Shown here: positions 1 to 16,115 of the stretch, piece after piece
Layout: every line of letters starts with the position of its first letter
Position numbering within the stretch: position 1 is the first letter of the stretch
Program-made: the position numbers and the translations under genes
Assembly (NCBI GenBank): GCA_025642065.1
Contig: JAODUP010000115.1
Coordinates: 502,501-566,500 of the forward strand
Origin: Paralvinella palmiformis
Taxonomy: Eukaryota; Annelida; Polychaeta; Terebellida; Alvinellidae
Length of the DNA: 64,000 nt
Reading direction: 5' to 3'
Notes under the pieces: generated by a model
The model's input: the letters and a program-made list of their open reading frames with translations, nothing else
Databases searched by the model: none
Told to the model about the DNA's origin: nothing

Positions 1-62
1 TACAAATCTTTATATCACAAGAAATGAATTAAGAGAAATAATATTTTATCACGTGTTTCAAC

Positions 63-95
<33 letters not shown>

Positions 96-1503
96 CATCA
101 TCATCATCAGCATAATCATCATCATCATCATTATCATTACATATTTTGACGTAATGAGTCACATACAGTACGTGCTTGTAGTCAGTGACTGGTACGAGTT
201 CCTCCCTGCCGTTCTCAAATTCCTCAAGCTCCCCCCTCCCTGTCCTACTGCCTGCTACCTGTCAGATAAACCTGTCTAACATCACAATAAACCAATAAAC
301 TCAATACACTCGTTAAGGTGATAAGTTTACTTTCAGGCAAAGGTAATAAAAACAATCTGATATGACCACAGTCTACAGGCTACAAGCTATCGGTCACAGG
401 CTACAGGCTAGATGGCCTCAAGCGCATGCCACAGAAGAAGAAAAAACCCCATCTCACAACCAACAGTCCCACCATACAATTCAAGATTAATCAAACAGTT
501 AATCTATATTTCACAATACGTACACTGGGCAGTCAGTCGACACTCCAGAAGATAAACTTCACCTGATCCGGACCACGTCACAACCAGCTTCCCACATCAC
601 AATCTCCACCTTGGGTGAAAAATATACCCAGTAAAAAAGCTGCAGCCCACAACAGAATATTCACGACACTACATAATCTACCCACAATCTCCACCACACA
701 CGCACGTACACACACACACACACACACACACGACCATACGAAAACACCACACCACATCTGATGATCCGCAATACACAATCTACACGAGTAGGACCCGACC
801 CAGTGACTGAGCTAAAACAACAAATCGCGCTATCCACCATCATTAAGGCTGTTCACCAAGTAGCAGTTAACCTTGATTGAGACTTCTTGACAAGTGAATC
901 TGATACTTAAAATGTCCGCGGCCAGTGATCCGTAAAAAAAGCCAAACCAAGGCCATTAAAACCTACTGAAAAAATATAGAAGTGAACCCCGGGGCGGGCG
1001 GGATCCAGTCTTTCCGGCTGGCACGTCAGTAATTAAACCTCAGAGCGACGTTTGTTGACTGGGAGGGAGCGGGCGAGCGTTTGACAACATTCGAGTTTTT
1101 GTTCCGTTTGAAAAGTGACTTTTCTAACTAGCGCTGACAAACTATTGCCCTCAGACACGGAGCGGGTAGGTGTGTCTTAATGGGGGGAAAAAATTAATGT
1201 ATAAAACACCTCAGCAACAACCAGGTAGAGAGGCTTTTATTAATTAAATAACACCGGATCTGAGATCTATTGTGCTGCTGTGTGGAGGTATCTCGGACAG
1301 ATTATATCGTGTCTGTGTTTGGTGTACAGTGATAAAGGCCGCTCATTTAGGCCGGTAACGTGTATTTATGACCAACGTAATTAGGACAATTAACTATGTC
1401 GCCGTTCATATAAATATTGTCGGATTTGACAGGCTGCAGGCCATATGGTTATTTGACTGGGTGTTTTTTAAGGCTGACTGCACGTCATTATTAACTCTCT
1501 GAG

Positions 1504-1579
<76 letters not shown>

Positions 1580-1602
1580 TCTCTTTGTGTTATAACTATA
1601 TA

Positions 1603-1674
<72 letters not shown>

Positions 1675-2497
1675 AATCTGTCAGACAGTGTATTTGTATA
1701 TATCATTTTTTCCCTGTCTATATAGCTGCCGATTAATCAACTAATTGATTGGTCTATCGATTGATTTGTCGATCAACCAATTGATTGATCATTTGGCAAA
1801 CTTGTCGATAAATAATCATTAATTTAAAAAAAAATCTCTGAATCTATCTATCTATCTATCTATCTATCTATTTACCTATCCATACACTCGCGTGCGTACT
1901 CACACAGACACACACACATATTTTAATCTTTCTGTCTATATATCTTTCTATCTATCGTAGACAATGCATCCCCCAGTTTATCTATCTACATACCCACTTC
2001 TATTCTTACCTAACTATCTACCTGTTTATCTGCCTGTCTGCCTATCTACATGTCAGAATACCTATCTACCTGCCAGTCTACATACCTACCTAACTGTCAG
2101 TGTACGTGCCAGAGTACCTATCTATACTTGCCAGAATACCTATCTACCTGCCAATCTATCTATCTACCATGCCAGTCTACGTATCATCGGCCTGTCTACC
2201 TATCTACCTGCCAGTATATCTATTCGTTTATCAAGCCACCTACCTAGATATCGACCTGGGTCAGTCGACATGTTGTAAAGGGTATGATCAATGATTAATA
2301 GATTTATATTTATATAACAACACACACACACACAATATTTGGTAATAGGTTTCCACGAAAACGATTCACCCACTGCGCACTTGTCGACAGACAGACGGAC
2401 GGACGGACGGAGTCACTGAGCGAGCGTCATTAATTATATCTTGTCTCCTAGAGACTTTCTTATCATCTCTCAGGTTCTCCACCTCTTTATGTTATTT

Positions 2498-2558
<61 letters not shown>

Positions 2559-2659
2559 CTCCGGTAATTATTATGCCTACATACAGATATCAGTGATATA
2601 TTTGTTATCTCGTGACTTAAATGCATTTGTTTTCATGTACATAGGGAGTGAGTGAGTGA

Positions 2660-2700
<41 letters not shown>

Positions 2701-3060
2701 AGAGAGAGCGAACATACTTAGAGAGAGATATATATCGCCATCTCCCACCCAGAACACTTGCTAATATTCACCAAACTCTAGTTAGCACAACTTAGCCGAT
2801 ACTGACACCGAGCCCTATTACTTTGTTTGGGTGTCTTACCTTGGCTGCGACCTCTGACCCGCCCTCATTTATCATCGGCTGGTTCGCCCATCGTCACCAC
2901 CGAGTGTCGTCCCATGACCCGAATGTGTTTTATTTTATTTATTTCGATTCTAATTTCCTTGTGATTCTTCTTCAACGAACTATTTTTGGGCCGTAATAAG
3001 TGAATTATTACGGGTAGAGACTAGAAGCTTGGCGGAAGGGGGGTATCTTTTGAGGAAAGG
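1..3060. repeat. gene-free, microsatellite-rich left flank
   Basis: Simple repeats: ATT/ATC triplets at 66-130, CA at about 706-732, CT at about 1,502-1,575, TA at about 1,598-1,672, CTAT-type at 1,843-1,870, CT then GT at about 2,505-2,558, GA at about 2,665-2,695. Between them, 980-1,140 and 2,760-2,930 are less repetitive and keep several CpGs. No coding exon was recognised. Confidence 0.7.
1960..2260 (+). repeat. degenerate tetranucleotide-derived array
   Basis: Repeated variants of CTATCTACCTGCCAG and related TACC/TATC steps over about 300 bp, following the pure CTAT tract at 1,843. The three overlapping open frames here are products of the repeat and not genes. Confidence 0.6.
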
Positions 3061-5172
3061 GTGGGAGGGGGGTCTTCACAACATCAGGTGTAGTATTCGC
3101 GTTGCTGACAATAAAGACAATTTCGATGAGAGACATGTCTTACAAATGTCCAGACGTGTGTAAATATTAATTATATGAGAGAGAAACTGGTTTGTGGTGG
3201 ATACCATTTTTGTGGAGTCGTGTGAATACTTCAAATGTTTGACTCTAATGTGGTCATCAGGTGTGGGTTATAGGATAATAACTTTATGATCTATTATTAA
3301 TATTATTATTGTTGTTGCTGCTGCTGTTGTTGTCGTCGTCAGCATAATTATCATCATCATCATCATCAGAACAAATAGATTATGAGTTCACTAAACTTCG
3401 TAAACTGAGTGAACAAGTGAGTGAGTAATTGAGTGAGTGAATGAATTATGAATGAATTATTCAGCTAATCAGTCAGTGTCTGTTGTTTAGATAGGCAGAC
3501 AGATAGACAGCCAGATAATAAGACAGACAAAAGGCAGACAAAGGAGAGCCATAATGACTCTTCGGAAATGACTGCTTCGTTTTTCATTCACTAGGGGCGC
3601 CGTTGTCAATAACAAATAACGCCACATGTCGTGCTACAGCTTCTACTACTCAACGCACTAACTAGGCGGCAGCACTATAGCATCTGCTTTAATATCAACT
3701 ACCACAGCACTGATCTTACAGTAATTACCACTTGACCTTCGTTCATAAGAATATTATCTGACCACAGATAACTCTGGCTTCTTATCTCTATGACATCTTA
3801 GTCATGGTTTTGGTTTTGTCATGGTACTGGCTACATTTTACCATATTCTAGCATCATAACGCAATCATATAATGTTTGTGTGTGTGTGTGTGCCGGTGTG
3901 TCTGTATATGTATGTATGTATGTATGCACGTCTATATGGCTGTGTCCCTAATTTCTTTTCTGTTTGTCTACAGAAAAAGTTGAACAATGTGTATATTTTG
4001 TACATAAAGTCAATGCCTATGTCGATGTATATCTGGATAGGCTTGAAACATACACGATTGAGAATTAGATTTTTATTTCTATATGAGAGAAACATAGCAA
4101 TAATCTTGTTTAAGTCATCAATCCTAACCTTGATGTTACCAATGGTGTGTCTGGGTTCACTTATAGCTCAGCCGAGGATTCGGCCTTTGCTTTGTGTATA
4201 CGACGAGCCCAGTTTTGTTGGGAGGCCGGCATCTGGGCCCGCAGTAAGTGAGGTGCCCCGAACCCGGAACCATCCCAGTAACTGGCCATCTGAGGATGTT
4301 TCATCCAGTCTTCATATTTATCCAGGGTGTCGCCACTCGGCACGTGTCCGAAAGCTTCAACCATAGAACCAAATGTTCGCGACAAAACATTAACAGCACA
4401 AACACACAAACGATATTCCATATTTAATCATTCAATTCAAGTTGTTATATTTTGAATTGGAATAACCTGTGTTTGTGGGATATATATCCCTGGACAGTTG
4501 CCCCAAGGTCATATATCCAGGGTATAGCCAGCGATAAGGCTAACCAGCTCATCTCGACTCAAATAAACTCAGTTTAACTCAACTTTATTATATTTCCAAT
4601 CAGACAGAGAAATAATCTCTTCATTTCCGAAAACAAACAAACAAACCCAAACAAACCCCAGTTGACATATTCACCGAAACGAGAATCTCAAACTATTCTC
4701 CTGTAATATTACACAATCGAATACGACGGGGGGGATGATCGGGTGTTCGGGGGTATGGGGGCGGCGGGGGATGAAGTATGACGTGAACGACGCGATAACG
4801 TGTGCCATTAACCGGTGCCCGAATTTGAGGCGCATTTCAGCCATAAATTTGACGTAAACACGCAGCAAATGTGCGGTATAGGTCGCGAGTTATCGTCGTA
4901 AATCGGTAGCCTGTCTACGATAAAACTTGGCCAGCCTCGTCTTCACCAGATGACACCATTAACGAGGGTTAGAAGTCAACTTTACCACCGACCCCGATCA
5001 CTGACACACCGATAAGGTGACGGCTAATAATGCAAAAATTGTGCATAATTATCGACAATTACCGTATTTGGTTACCTGACGCTAATCAGCATGCTGTCGT
5101 GTCGAAAGATACAGGTACTGATATGTATGTAAAGACGATTAGTAAACATTATATTATTGTGCGTGTATGTGT

Positions 5173-5173
<1 letters not shown>
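3061..5173. other. intergenic stretch, nothing coding seen
   Basis: No exon or transposase recognised. A triplet tract lies at 3,295-3,366, a GTGT/TATG tract at 3,871-3,925, and 4,720-4,930 is unusually CpG-rich for this window. The segment at 4,160-4,370 is more GC-rich than its surroundings and looks like a repeat relic, but I cannot assign it. Confidence 0.5.

Positions 5174-5226
<53 letters not shown>
5174..5226. repeat. (TA)n microsatellite
   Basis: Uninterrupted TA dinucleotides for about 50 bp. Confidence 0.95.
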
Positions 5227-5231
<5 letters not shown>

Positions 5232-5299
5232 TCGTCTTGAGAAATTGATAACCGACTCGCGTGATACATTTGCCGACTGAAATGACATCTCTCACTGAA

Positions 5300-5900
5300 A
5301 ACCGGTTGTCTTGTAGAATGTTGAGTAAGTCCTGTGAGATGTAGGATAAGTTCTATAGGATGTAGGGTAGGTCCAATAGGATGTAGGTAAGTAGGTCATG
5401 TAAGATGTAGGTAATTAGGTCTTGCATTATGTAGAGTAGGTAAATCCTGTAGGATTTAGATGAGTAGTTCCTGTAAGATGTAGCTAGGCACGTCCTGTAG
5501 GGTGTAGGGTAGGGTAGTTCCTATAGGATGTAAGGTAAGGTAGGATAGGATATATTGGAGTAAGATACGATAATGTTTGGTAGGGTATTTGTAAAATGTG
5601 GTAGGGTAAAACAAGGTAATTAATGGAAGAATAAAAAGGGGAGGGGAGGGGAGGGTAGGGTAGGGTTGGGTAGAGTAGAGCAGAGTGTGGCTGGGTATGA
5701 TTTTGCATGGTATAGCATTGTAAGATATGACATATTAATGTAGGATTATATCATGGTAGTCTGGTAGAGTATTGTAAAGTAAGACAAATTAAGGTGAAAT
5801 AGGAAAGAAAGGTAAACAATTCTAGGAATAGGTAAGATAGAGTGGTAAAAGGATGAAAGGATTTAGGACAGGATAGGATATGTAGTAAATGATAGTGTGA
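5300..5900 (+). repeat. degenerate GTAGG/TCCTGTAGGATGTAG minisatellite
   Basis: About 600 bp of diverged units of roughly 25-35 bp built on TCCTGTAGGATGTAGGGTAG. Includes a run of seven G-tracts at 5,638-5,670 and ends near an AAT microsatellite at 5,930-5,965. Confidence 0.7.
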
Positions 5901-5926
5901 TAGGCTTAAAACATTATACAAACAAA

Positions 5927-8370
<2,444 letters not shown>

Positions 8371-8371
<1 letters not shown>

Positions 8372-8550
8372 GGCATCTCCATAGCCTAATTGATAGCGCG
8401 GTTGGCCACAGATCTATAGCATCTGGGTTCAAACCCCGGCCAGGCTAGGTGAGAAGGGTGTTTCATCTTTCACATCGCCTCATTACCTTTGGAGGTCGCT
8501 CGGCCGATTTAGCCTACCTTATGCACAAAAGTGGCTTTAAAGCAACAACA
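8371..8550 (+). mobile_element. tRNA-derived SINE, family A (copy 1)
   Basis: A tRNA-like head has an A-box-like TAGCCTAATTGATAGCGCGG and a B-box GGGTTCAAACCCC. It is followed by a tail (ACATCGCCTCATTACCTTTGGAGGT..., then TGCACAAAAGTGGC) shared with the copy at 42,292. Sits between two TA microsatellites. Confidence 0.75.
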
Positions 8551-8559
8551 TATATATAT

Positions 8560-11500
8560 ATATATAATCTAGATATAATGAATTACCCTTACCAAAAGAT
8601 GTCATTCAAAGGAACTGTACAGTGAAAGCACATAATGATATACGATGGACATCTAGATATGTGAAAAGGTTATCCATCAAATTTACAGATAATAAAAATA
8701 AATGTGATTAGATTTATATAATACAAATATCAACATCGACATCATGTACCATAAACTTTTATATATTTTAATAAACTTGCATAATAACGCGCAAGCATCA
8801 AGGTATCTCTTAATAAACATAACACTGTGCAGTATACACATCCAATACATGGTATACACGTTAATATTATGTTGAAGCGCTATTTGAGTTAGAAACATAC
8901 ATGGATCAGAGATCTAAATACTCGTTTATTTTGTCACTAGAGACATTTATTCTATTATATAAGTTATATGTTTTTAAGCTGGGTGGCTAATCTATATGAT
9001 ATTAAATATATTTTCATATTAACTAAAATTAAATCACCATACTAATAGATATAAATGATAATAGGCTAATCAATTATTATTTTTAATTTACTATTTCTAT
9101 CACGGTCCCTAATTTAAAAAAAGCGGCGAAATCCGAATGGAGAGGGGGAGGATTTTGGTGCCAATTTGAGAAGCAATGTAAATAGGTTCGGACACTGGAT
9201 TATTTCCGGCTGAAATTAACAATTATTTTCACTCACATATCAGCGAATACAGAACGCTTCACTCGCATCCGGGTACTGCGGTCTTACTTCGTACCGCAAA
9301 CATATTTCAGCGGCACTTAGAAGGACCACAAAATAGTATCAAACGCCATCCAATCTTTCAGCAAATTATGACAAATATTCTCAGCTTGTGTTAATAGGGC
9401 TTCATACAATAGACGATTAATGTTTGAGTTGGTCACATTATAACCTATGTAGAGCTACATGTTTTATTGACCGTTACGGGTCAACGAGGTGATGAGAAAC
9501 TGATAATGTAATCAGCTTGGATGGGAGATAATCAATACTCCGGAAAAATCGAAATTTGTCAACGGCAATGACCGGATCACTTGGCCGTTGACCTATTTTT
9601 GTTCGCTTGCCACTTCTGTTATTAAGCCAATTATAAACTATTTTGTGCATACACATATATTTAGTAGAATATTGATGTTACGCCCACATCCGCGCATTGA
9701 GTAATTTGAGAGGCGTTTGAACTCGGTTTCAGGTATAAACTAACATCTATTAGCAACGAAGTGAATATGAAAAGGTGAACAATCTAATCCATATATTGGA
9801 AATATGGCAGAGAGGTTTGTCTAGTACTTTAGCGAATAGACTTCATATCGGCATTTAAATTTATTTTATTTTATACATGGAGCATGTACAAAGTTGTACA
9901 TTATTTTAGGTATTGTCGTATTAATTATAAGCTTGTACTTAGTTAAAAAGTGCAAACCCCAAACCGCTCTTTAAACTTGCGAATGCGCTCAAAATATATT
10001 TGATTTAATCAAATAATACCAGCGCATCGCAATTAAGTACTGTCTGTTACCATTGTGTGATATTTAATTGTAGTCATTAAACAATGGTAAGCTTACATGT
10101 AGATCTATCATATATTTACAATTTGGTGCTGAAGGAGGTAAGGGGCTTGTCCCTGGATTACTTTAATTAATTTGCTCCTAAATTAATGTAAATAAAATTG
10201 TGTTATTACAAAAGAATGCAGTTTATTTCATATAAACTAAAAACAGTTACATGTCTGTCTTACATATTATCCAGAATATTGATAAAAATTAACTTTGCAC
10301 ATAAGAAAATAATTATTTCTGTTTTATCTTCATCAGAATGAAAGCATGGATTGAGTACATTTCCATACAAAAGAGAGCCCACTCTTCTGACAATGATTTA
10401 AGCTATTTTAGATTTTAGAAATTGACAATTGCAATAAACGAATCACAGATAATATACCTAAGTACTCAAAAACACAGGAATCGTAATCAGGTGTTGCAGC
10501 TAAAAACCGAAGATATAATTTGGTTTAGTTTATCGCAATATTTTTGGATCATGGTGATCAAAAAGCAAATGGCGTGCGTTAAACTTCACACATTCCTACT
10601 ATATTTACAAGCAAAAAAGGGACCATAAATTAAGCAATCAGCCAATCAGATGCCATTATTTTAATCACATTATGCATGCAAATGAGCAAAAACGCGAAGG
10701 TCATCAAGAAAAACGTGGCCTGCACGAAACGATCACTCGAATCTATGAACATTATGCTATATGTAGTTGGATGTTGGTGAAATTCATAAAGTACCCACAT
10801 ACCAGCCCATTACACCGAAATTATTTATACATGTGAGTGAAAATATTGATTTCACTCGGAAATAAGCCAACGTCCAATCTTGGTACAAGCTCTGTAACTT
10901 CTAATTATCCTGTTAACAAATAGACAAATAGAGAAGAAATGTCTGGAGGTGGAGCTGTCATCAATAAAAATAACTAACAAACAAACAGAACAACAAAACA
11001 AACAAATAAATTAACAGAACAACAACAAACAAACAGTAACGATTTCCTTTATAAGTCGTCATACATAGATATTACAGAGTTTCCTATTACATATTATAAT
11101 TAATATGTACGTAACATCAGGTATTGTGACTAGTAATATGTTGTAACTTTTAGTCAGTGTCTTATAGTTATTAATGAAAAATCGTTAAAGAAGGAAGCGC
11201 TGTTTATATTTAACTATCTACATCTGCTTAGCAACAATGTGCTGCATGAAGATGGCAACACACAATTCGATGTAATATCAGTTGAACAAATATGTCCAGT
11301 ACTTTACGTGAACCACTTGATATACGATAATAGGTGGAATATTTGCTCAAAATATGTAACGCGATCATAAATACAGTTGTGTCATATAGATGTGAATTAT
11401 GGGCTCGTAACTGGCTACTTTGTACAGTATACTCACCGGGTGACGGAACATATAACTGGCTTTATAGCTTGAGAAGGGCACTGATGTACAAGGACTGATG

Positions 11501-12910
11501 TACAATATTTGTGTTTATGACTATATAATTAAAACTATTAATATAAATTCTTAGAACAGTAGTGTTGGCCTTGAACTATGTAATCAGTTGCTATTTTTAT
11601 ATTATTTTTAGTATAATATCTGGCCGTATACGCATGATATGCGTCTGTAAGTGCGTGCATGCGAGATTTGCCAGATTGATTACGCTTTCACATCAATTAC
11701 ATAGATGGCAGCACAATACGGCCGCCTGATTGGTGAACACTCGCTAGGTGTCACTAAATACGATGAAGTCAGAGAGCTTAAATATAATTATAAACAGTCT
11801 TTGATGAAGTTAAAACCTGACATGGGCGCGAGCTTGATTTAATTTAATTGCGTACAAGAAATACTGAATAAGTTTAAAGAATTAGAACATGAAACTGTCT
11901 GACAAGTTTTGATACAATTTGTTTACGAATATCTTCACTTTCTGTGATTTATTAATGTTCAGCGCAGTTCTAGATTTTGGGGGCGGAGGGCTTGTATTAT
12001 TATTATTATTATTAGCCCACTCCCTTTCGACCGCATCTATTTCCTATCATACAGATAAATCTAGGCCACACAAATATATTTATTAGGTTGAATCCGGTTT
12101 TTGACATCTTACGTCATATAGTTTCTGCATCGTAAATTGGACAGCTATTTTTAGTTGTTTCGTCAACTTTCGTCAAACATTAATGTCGGCCATTAGTCAG
12201 TAAAACATATGAAACTAACTGTTAGTGTTCGGAGACTGTAACTAGAAGGCGATGCATGTTTAACTAATAAAAAAAAGTTCAAACTGAGTTATCGTACAGC
12301 TGGTCCGTGGGTGTTTGTTATTCTAGATTTTGAGAGTGATCTCTGAACCAGAACGTAAATGAGACATTGTTATTTATATGATTTTGACTTGCACTGATGA
12401 ACATCGACAAGGTTAAATAAATAACCTAATCGCAAAATAATGTAATCTCCTTATATCCATCATTGACTATAGAAATTTAAACGAAACACTCCAGTAAGTT
12501 GTGGCTAGTCAACAACAACAACAACAACAACCACAACAATAACAGGTGGCTAAATAAAAACAACAACACGAAGACTAACATTTAAACAGACAAATGTATA
12601 TCCCCCCCCCCCCCGTAATAACTATGATGAATCTTTAGAGCCAACTTTTTCTGTGTCAGAGACATTGTGACTATAGAAAACTCCTAATTTATGTGATGAT
12701 GATAACGATGATGATGAGCAAAGTTAAATAATCATTATATTTATATCTATATTTGCTATAAATTATTTGTATGTCATGTTTATTTTAAGCTGCTCTCTGA
12801 TTGAGGCGTCCCAATAATATATGGTGTCACTCAACAACAAAATTATGTTTATATGATCTAAAACAAGCATGTTTACACAAGAAGATAGAACATTTAATTA
12901 ATATCAGTAC
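8560..12910. other. intergenic stretch, nothing coding seen
   Basis: AT-rich DNA with scattered CpGs, short AAC-rich tracts (10,975-11,035; 12,512-12,545) and a C14 run at 12,601. No gene, RNA or transposase recognised. Confidence 0.5.
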
Positions 12911-12917
12911 TAGTAAT

Positions 12918-12962
12918 ATTATTATTATTATTATTAGCATCATCATCATCATCATCATCATC

Positions 12963-13031
<69 letters not shown>

Positions 13032-13095
13032 GATCTAAAGGTATTTTTATTTTTATTATTATTAGTTTTAATATGTGACTTGATTTAAGAATAAA

Positions 13096-13146
<51 letters not shown>

Positions 13147-13147
13147 G

Positions 13148-13190
<43 letters not shown>

Positions 13191-13250
13191 CCTCCTCCTC
13201 CTCCTCATCATCATCATCATCACCACCACCTTCATCATCAAATAAAGCGA
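12918..13250. repeat. compound ATT/ATC trinucleotide repeat
   Basis: ATT units, then ATC, then ATT to 13,030; after a 65-bp gap, a long ATC tract with CTC interruptions runs to about 13,230. The poly-Ile and poly-Asp open frames here are repeat artefacts. Confidence 0.95.
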
Positions 13251-14007
13251 ATAGCATAAATATGATACGTATATAGTATAAGAGAGATATGATAAAGTGT
13301 ATATAACGCCCTATATACGATGTTAATATCACTGACGTGTGAAAAACCTTCATCATATTTAATTGTCACGATAAAAATATGAGGAGAAAAAACCTGTAGA
13401 TTTTTAAGGTAATGACTTCGTCGCGAATAAAAAAAAACCTTTAAGAAGACGTAATAATTCTAATAATTACAGCATAAGAAACGGCACGTGTTGTTGTAAT
13501 TAATACTCTCATTATTTTAAATTATTGCACTAAAGGGTCACATTTCACTCATTAGCCTCGGATAGGACTTATTGTTATATCTCATTATGGATATGATTGA
13601 TAAGGGAAAGTAGACGAACGATGACCATCCGACCTAGATGGCCATTGACTGGCATCATCTGCTTTATTATTCGCTATCATTACTGCCGCAGTAGCTTCCC
13701 TGGCAACCATTTTATCTGATAATATAAGATAAGTTATTTGAAGATAAATGTACTTTCACTGAGCGGATAAAGGGGGAGGGGCATGTCATTATCGACAGGT
13801 ATCATTCGAATGAAGAATCACAGCAGCTATTAAAGTCTTACCAGATATGAAGCCTTCAATGGTTCGGACAACAATGTTGATGTCGGGCGTCGGTATCGAT
13901 CCTGATTGCTCCTTTAACGTCCCTAGACGAACACGATTAGTCACGACAGCGCGTCATATTCGTCATCGAAATCATTCACCGAATTGTCACTCATCACATG
14001 TAGGGTA
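13251..14007. other. intergenic stretch, nothing coding seen
   Basis: Unique-looking sequence with moderate CpG content; no coding signal recognised. Confidence 0.4.
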
Positions 14008-14901
14008 GGGTGGGGCAACACACCCCTTAAGGGAAATTTAGCATATTTTTCTTCAGGCTCAACATGTTGGTATTTTAATGGAATCATGTGATAGGCGTTT
14101 TGCTGAACTATGCTTTGCTGCCTATTTCTAATGAAAAAAACAACAAAGATTTTTTATCCAAGTGGTCAATCTGCCCCGTGCCTGGGGGCAAGATGGCCTT
14201 TGATTTTGGCTAAGATGTCCCACCATACATGAAATGAATCATAAAACTTTTAACCAAAGAAGAAACCCGAACTTTAATTAAACCAACAATATCTGTATGT
14301 GTAGCCTTGAATAAATTATCAGTCACCATCTGAATCATAGTTAGGACAAATAAAACAGATCTAACCCTCTGTATAATCTCTATGTGTGTCCGTTTCTTAC
14401 AGCTATGACAATGAACCCACACTTCACGTGGTCTGTTGTTACCGACTGAATGTGGAGTTGTGCCAGTCATCAAAGACTCTGCCATTCTTTTCCCGGAGAA
14501 AATTCACCATCGGATGTAGATACGTGTACGCGATATTGACTGCACAGATGACAGTTACAGTGATACCACGCTAGCCATTTGTCACTTTTTTCACCTGTCG
14601 AATACCTTTCGTGGCAATGATCTAAATCAGGCTTCTGGACACTCGTGACGCCAGTTTCATCTACACCCATCTAAATTATATCTGTTGAGTAGTTGTAACG
14701 TCTTAATTAGTTCTGTTTGTAAAGTTTGAAAACGTTTGCATCTTGAAGCCTTTTTGGGATGTCGACTGCAGAATCCTTCGTACCAATCACGACCAGCCGA
14801 CTTCCATTTGAAGTTGTGTTTGATGCCAAGTCGTTCAGCTAACTAAAACTAGTATGTGGGGAAAGACCCCCCCCCCCTCTCGGGGGCGTCTTGCCCCACA
14901 G
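14008..14901 (-). mobile_element. pogo/Tigger-like DNA transposon remnant 1
   Basis: Inverted ends GGGTGGGGCAACACACCCC (left) and, reversed, CTGTGGGGCAAGACGCCCCC (right), flanked on both sides by TA, the target duplication of pogo/Tc1 elements. The minus strand carries broken transposase pieces: KWKSAGRDWYEGFCSRHPK near 14,745-14,805 (helix-turn-helix/CENPB-type region), then DETGVTSVQKP at about 14,630-14,665 (first catalytic Asp region of the DDE domain), then further frame-shifted fragments to 14,210. Not functional. Confidence 0.8.
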
Positions 14902-14909
14902 TATGCATG

Positions 14910-15980
14910 ATGTAAACACATATTTTATTTAATCGGAATCCATATTAATGCCCATGTGCGCTAACAATGTTTACACTAGAGAAATTAATATTGTATTGAT
15001 TGCGCTTTGAAAAATAGTATCTTGTTTTTCACACAGATGAATTAATTACTTATCATATTTATATAAATGGATTATATATACGTAAAACCCTACCCAACAT
15101 CATTAAGACATGATTAAACGTAGCTTGCTCTGTGACAGTCAACAATTGTTAACGCACTGCTTTAAGTTATCTACTGATGGAAAGGTTAAATGAAAACATA
15201 AGACTGACGAGGAAAAAGTTGTTTGTGCCCCGAAGGCTTTGAGAAAACCAGATGGAGAAAGTTTAAGTTTGAAAGATCGATATAAATTATTTTGTCTACT
15301 ATTTGAGAAAAATGATATTTATGGTTTATGATTTATTTTGTGGTACATTATTAAACAATCAACTAAACCGTTAGAACATGGAATAAATTATCTATATGAT
15401 GGGGGGGGGGGTTACGGCGTGTGCTCGTGACAAGGTAAGTGTAAACAGAGAGAAAGAAATTAGGCGGGGGTGATTCAACGTAACTGTTTAGTTATGAATA
15501 TAGAACAGTCAGCTCATAAATATTGTAATAAAATATTTAAAGCTTTATTTATGATCATAATTTTTTTAGTTCAGCAATATCGCATGATTCAGACAGATTC
15601 ATTATGATCGAAAATTAGGAATTAATATCCGAGTTGGCTGGTAGTTGAAAACGTTATGACGACATTTCTCTCATTTGGTAAGAACATAAAGTTAATGGCT
15701 GTCATTTGATTACTTAATTTTGTTTGGTACACCTCAAGTATCCTTTCTATTGTCGGAGCTCTTCTCTGTTCTCATCCGTCGCTAAAATAAAAATAAATAA
15801 TTTATTTTTGCCAGGATTTACATACAGTCAGCTTCCTCTGTCTTGTTACGTACAACGTCCATAATAAAATGCCTTTTAAAACAATTATAAATACTCCGTA
15901 AAACATACATAGAGTGGAAGATTGTTTTATTTGGCATCTTGATTGTAACACCCGCAACATACAATTGAGGGACAATTCCG
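14910..15980. other. intergenic stretch, nothing coding seen
   Basis: AT-rich, with a G10 run at 15,402-15,411. No feature recognised. Confidence 0.4.
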
Positions 15981-15989
15981 TAGGCCTAA

Positions 15990-16115
15990 GGAAATGAGAT
16001 AATCGGATGAAACATCCCAGAACTGCAGTTAAATAAAGCACTAGTATTCAACTACCGACCTGGGTATCATAGCCTGAATGCGCTTTCAACTGTGCTGCAG
16101 AAACATCCTGCTCAA
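15990..16115 (-). mobile_element. SINE, family C (copy 1)
   Basis: On the minus strand a degraded tRNA-like head (AGTTGAAAGCGCATTCAGGC; GGTCGGTAGTTGAATACTAG) is followed by GGGATGTTTCATCCGATTATC, a tail segment shared with 16,826-16,930. Confidence 0.55.

Noticed and set aside
1964..2294. Three overlapping open frames rich in Tyr, Leu and Pro
   Set aside because: All are products of the degenerate CTAT/CTACCTGCC repeat.
8371..8445. Possible functional tRNA gene
   Set aside because: A and B boxes are present, but the arms do not pair as a good cloverleaf and the sequence continues into a SINE tail seen elsewhere.
12801..13356. Poly-Ile and poly-Asp open frames
   Set aside because: They are translations of the ATT/ATC trinucleotide tract.
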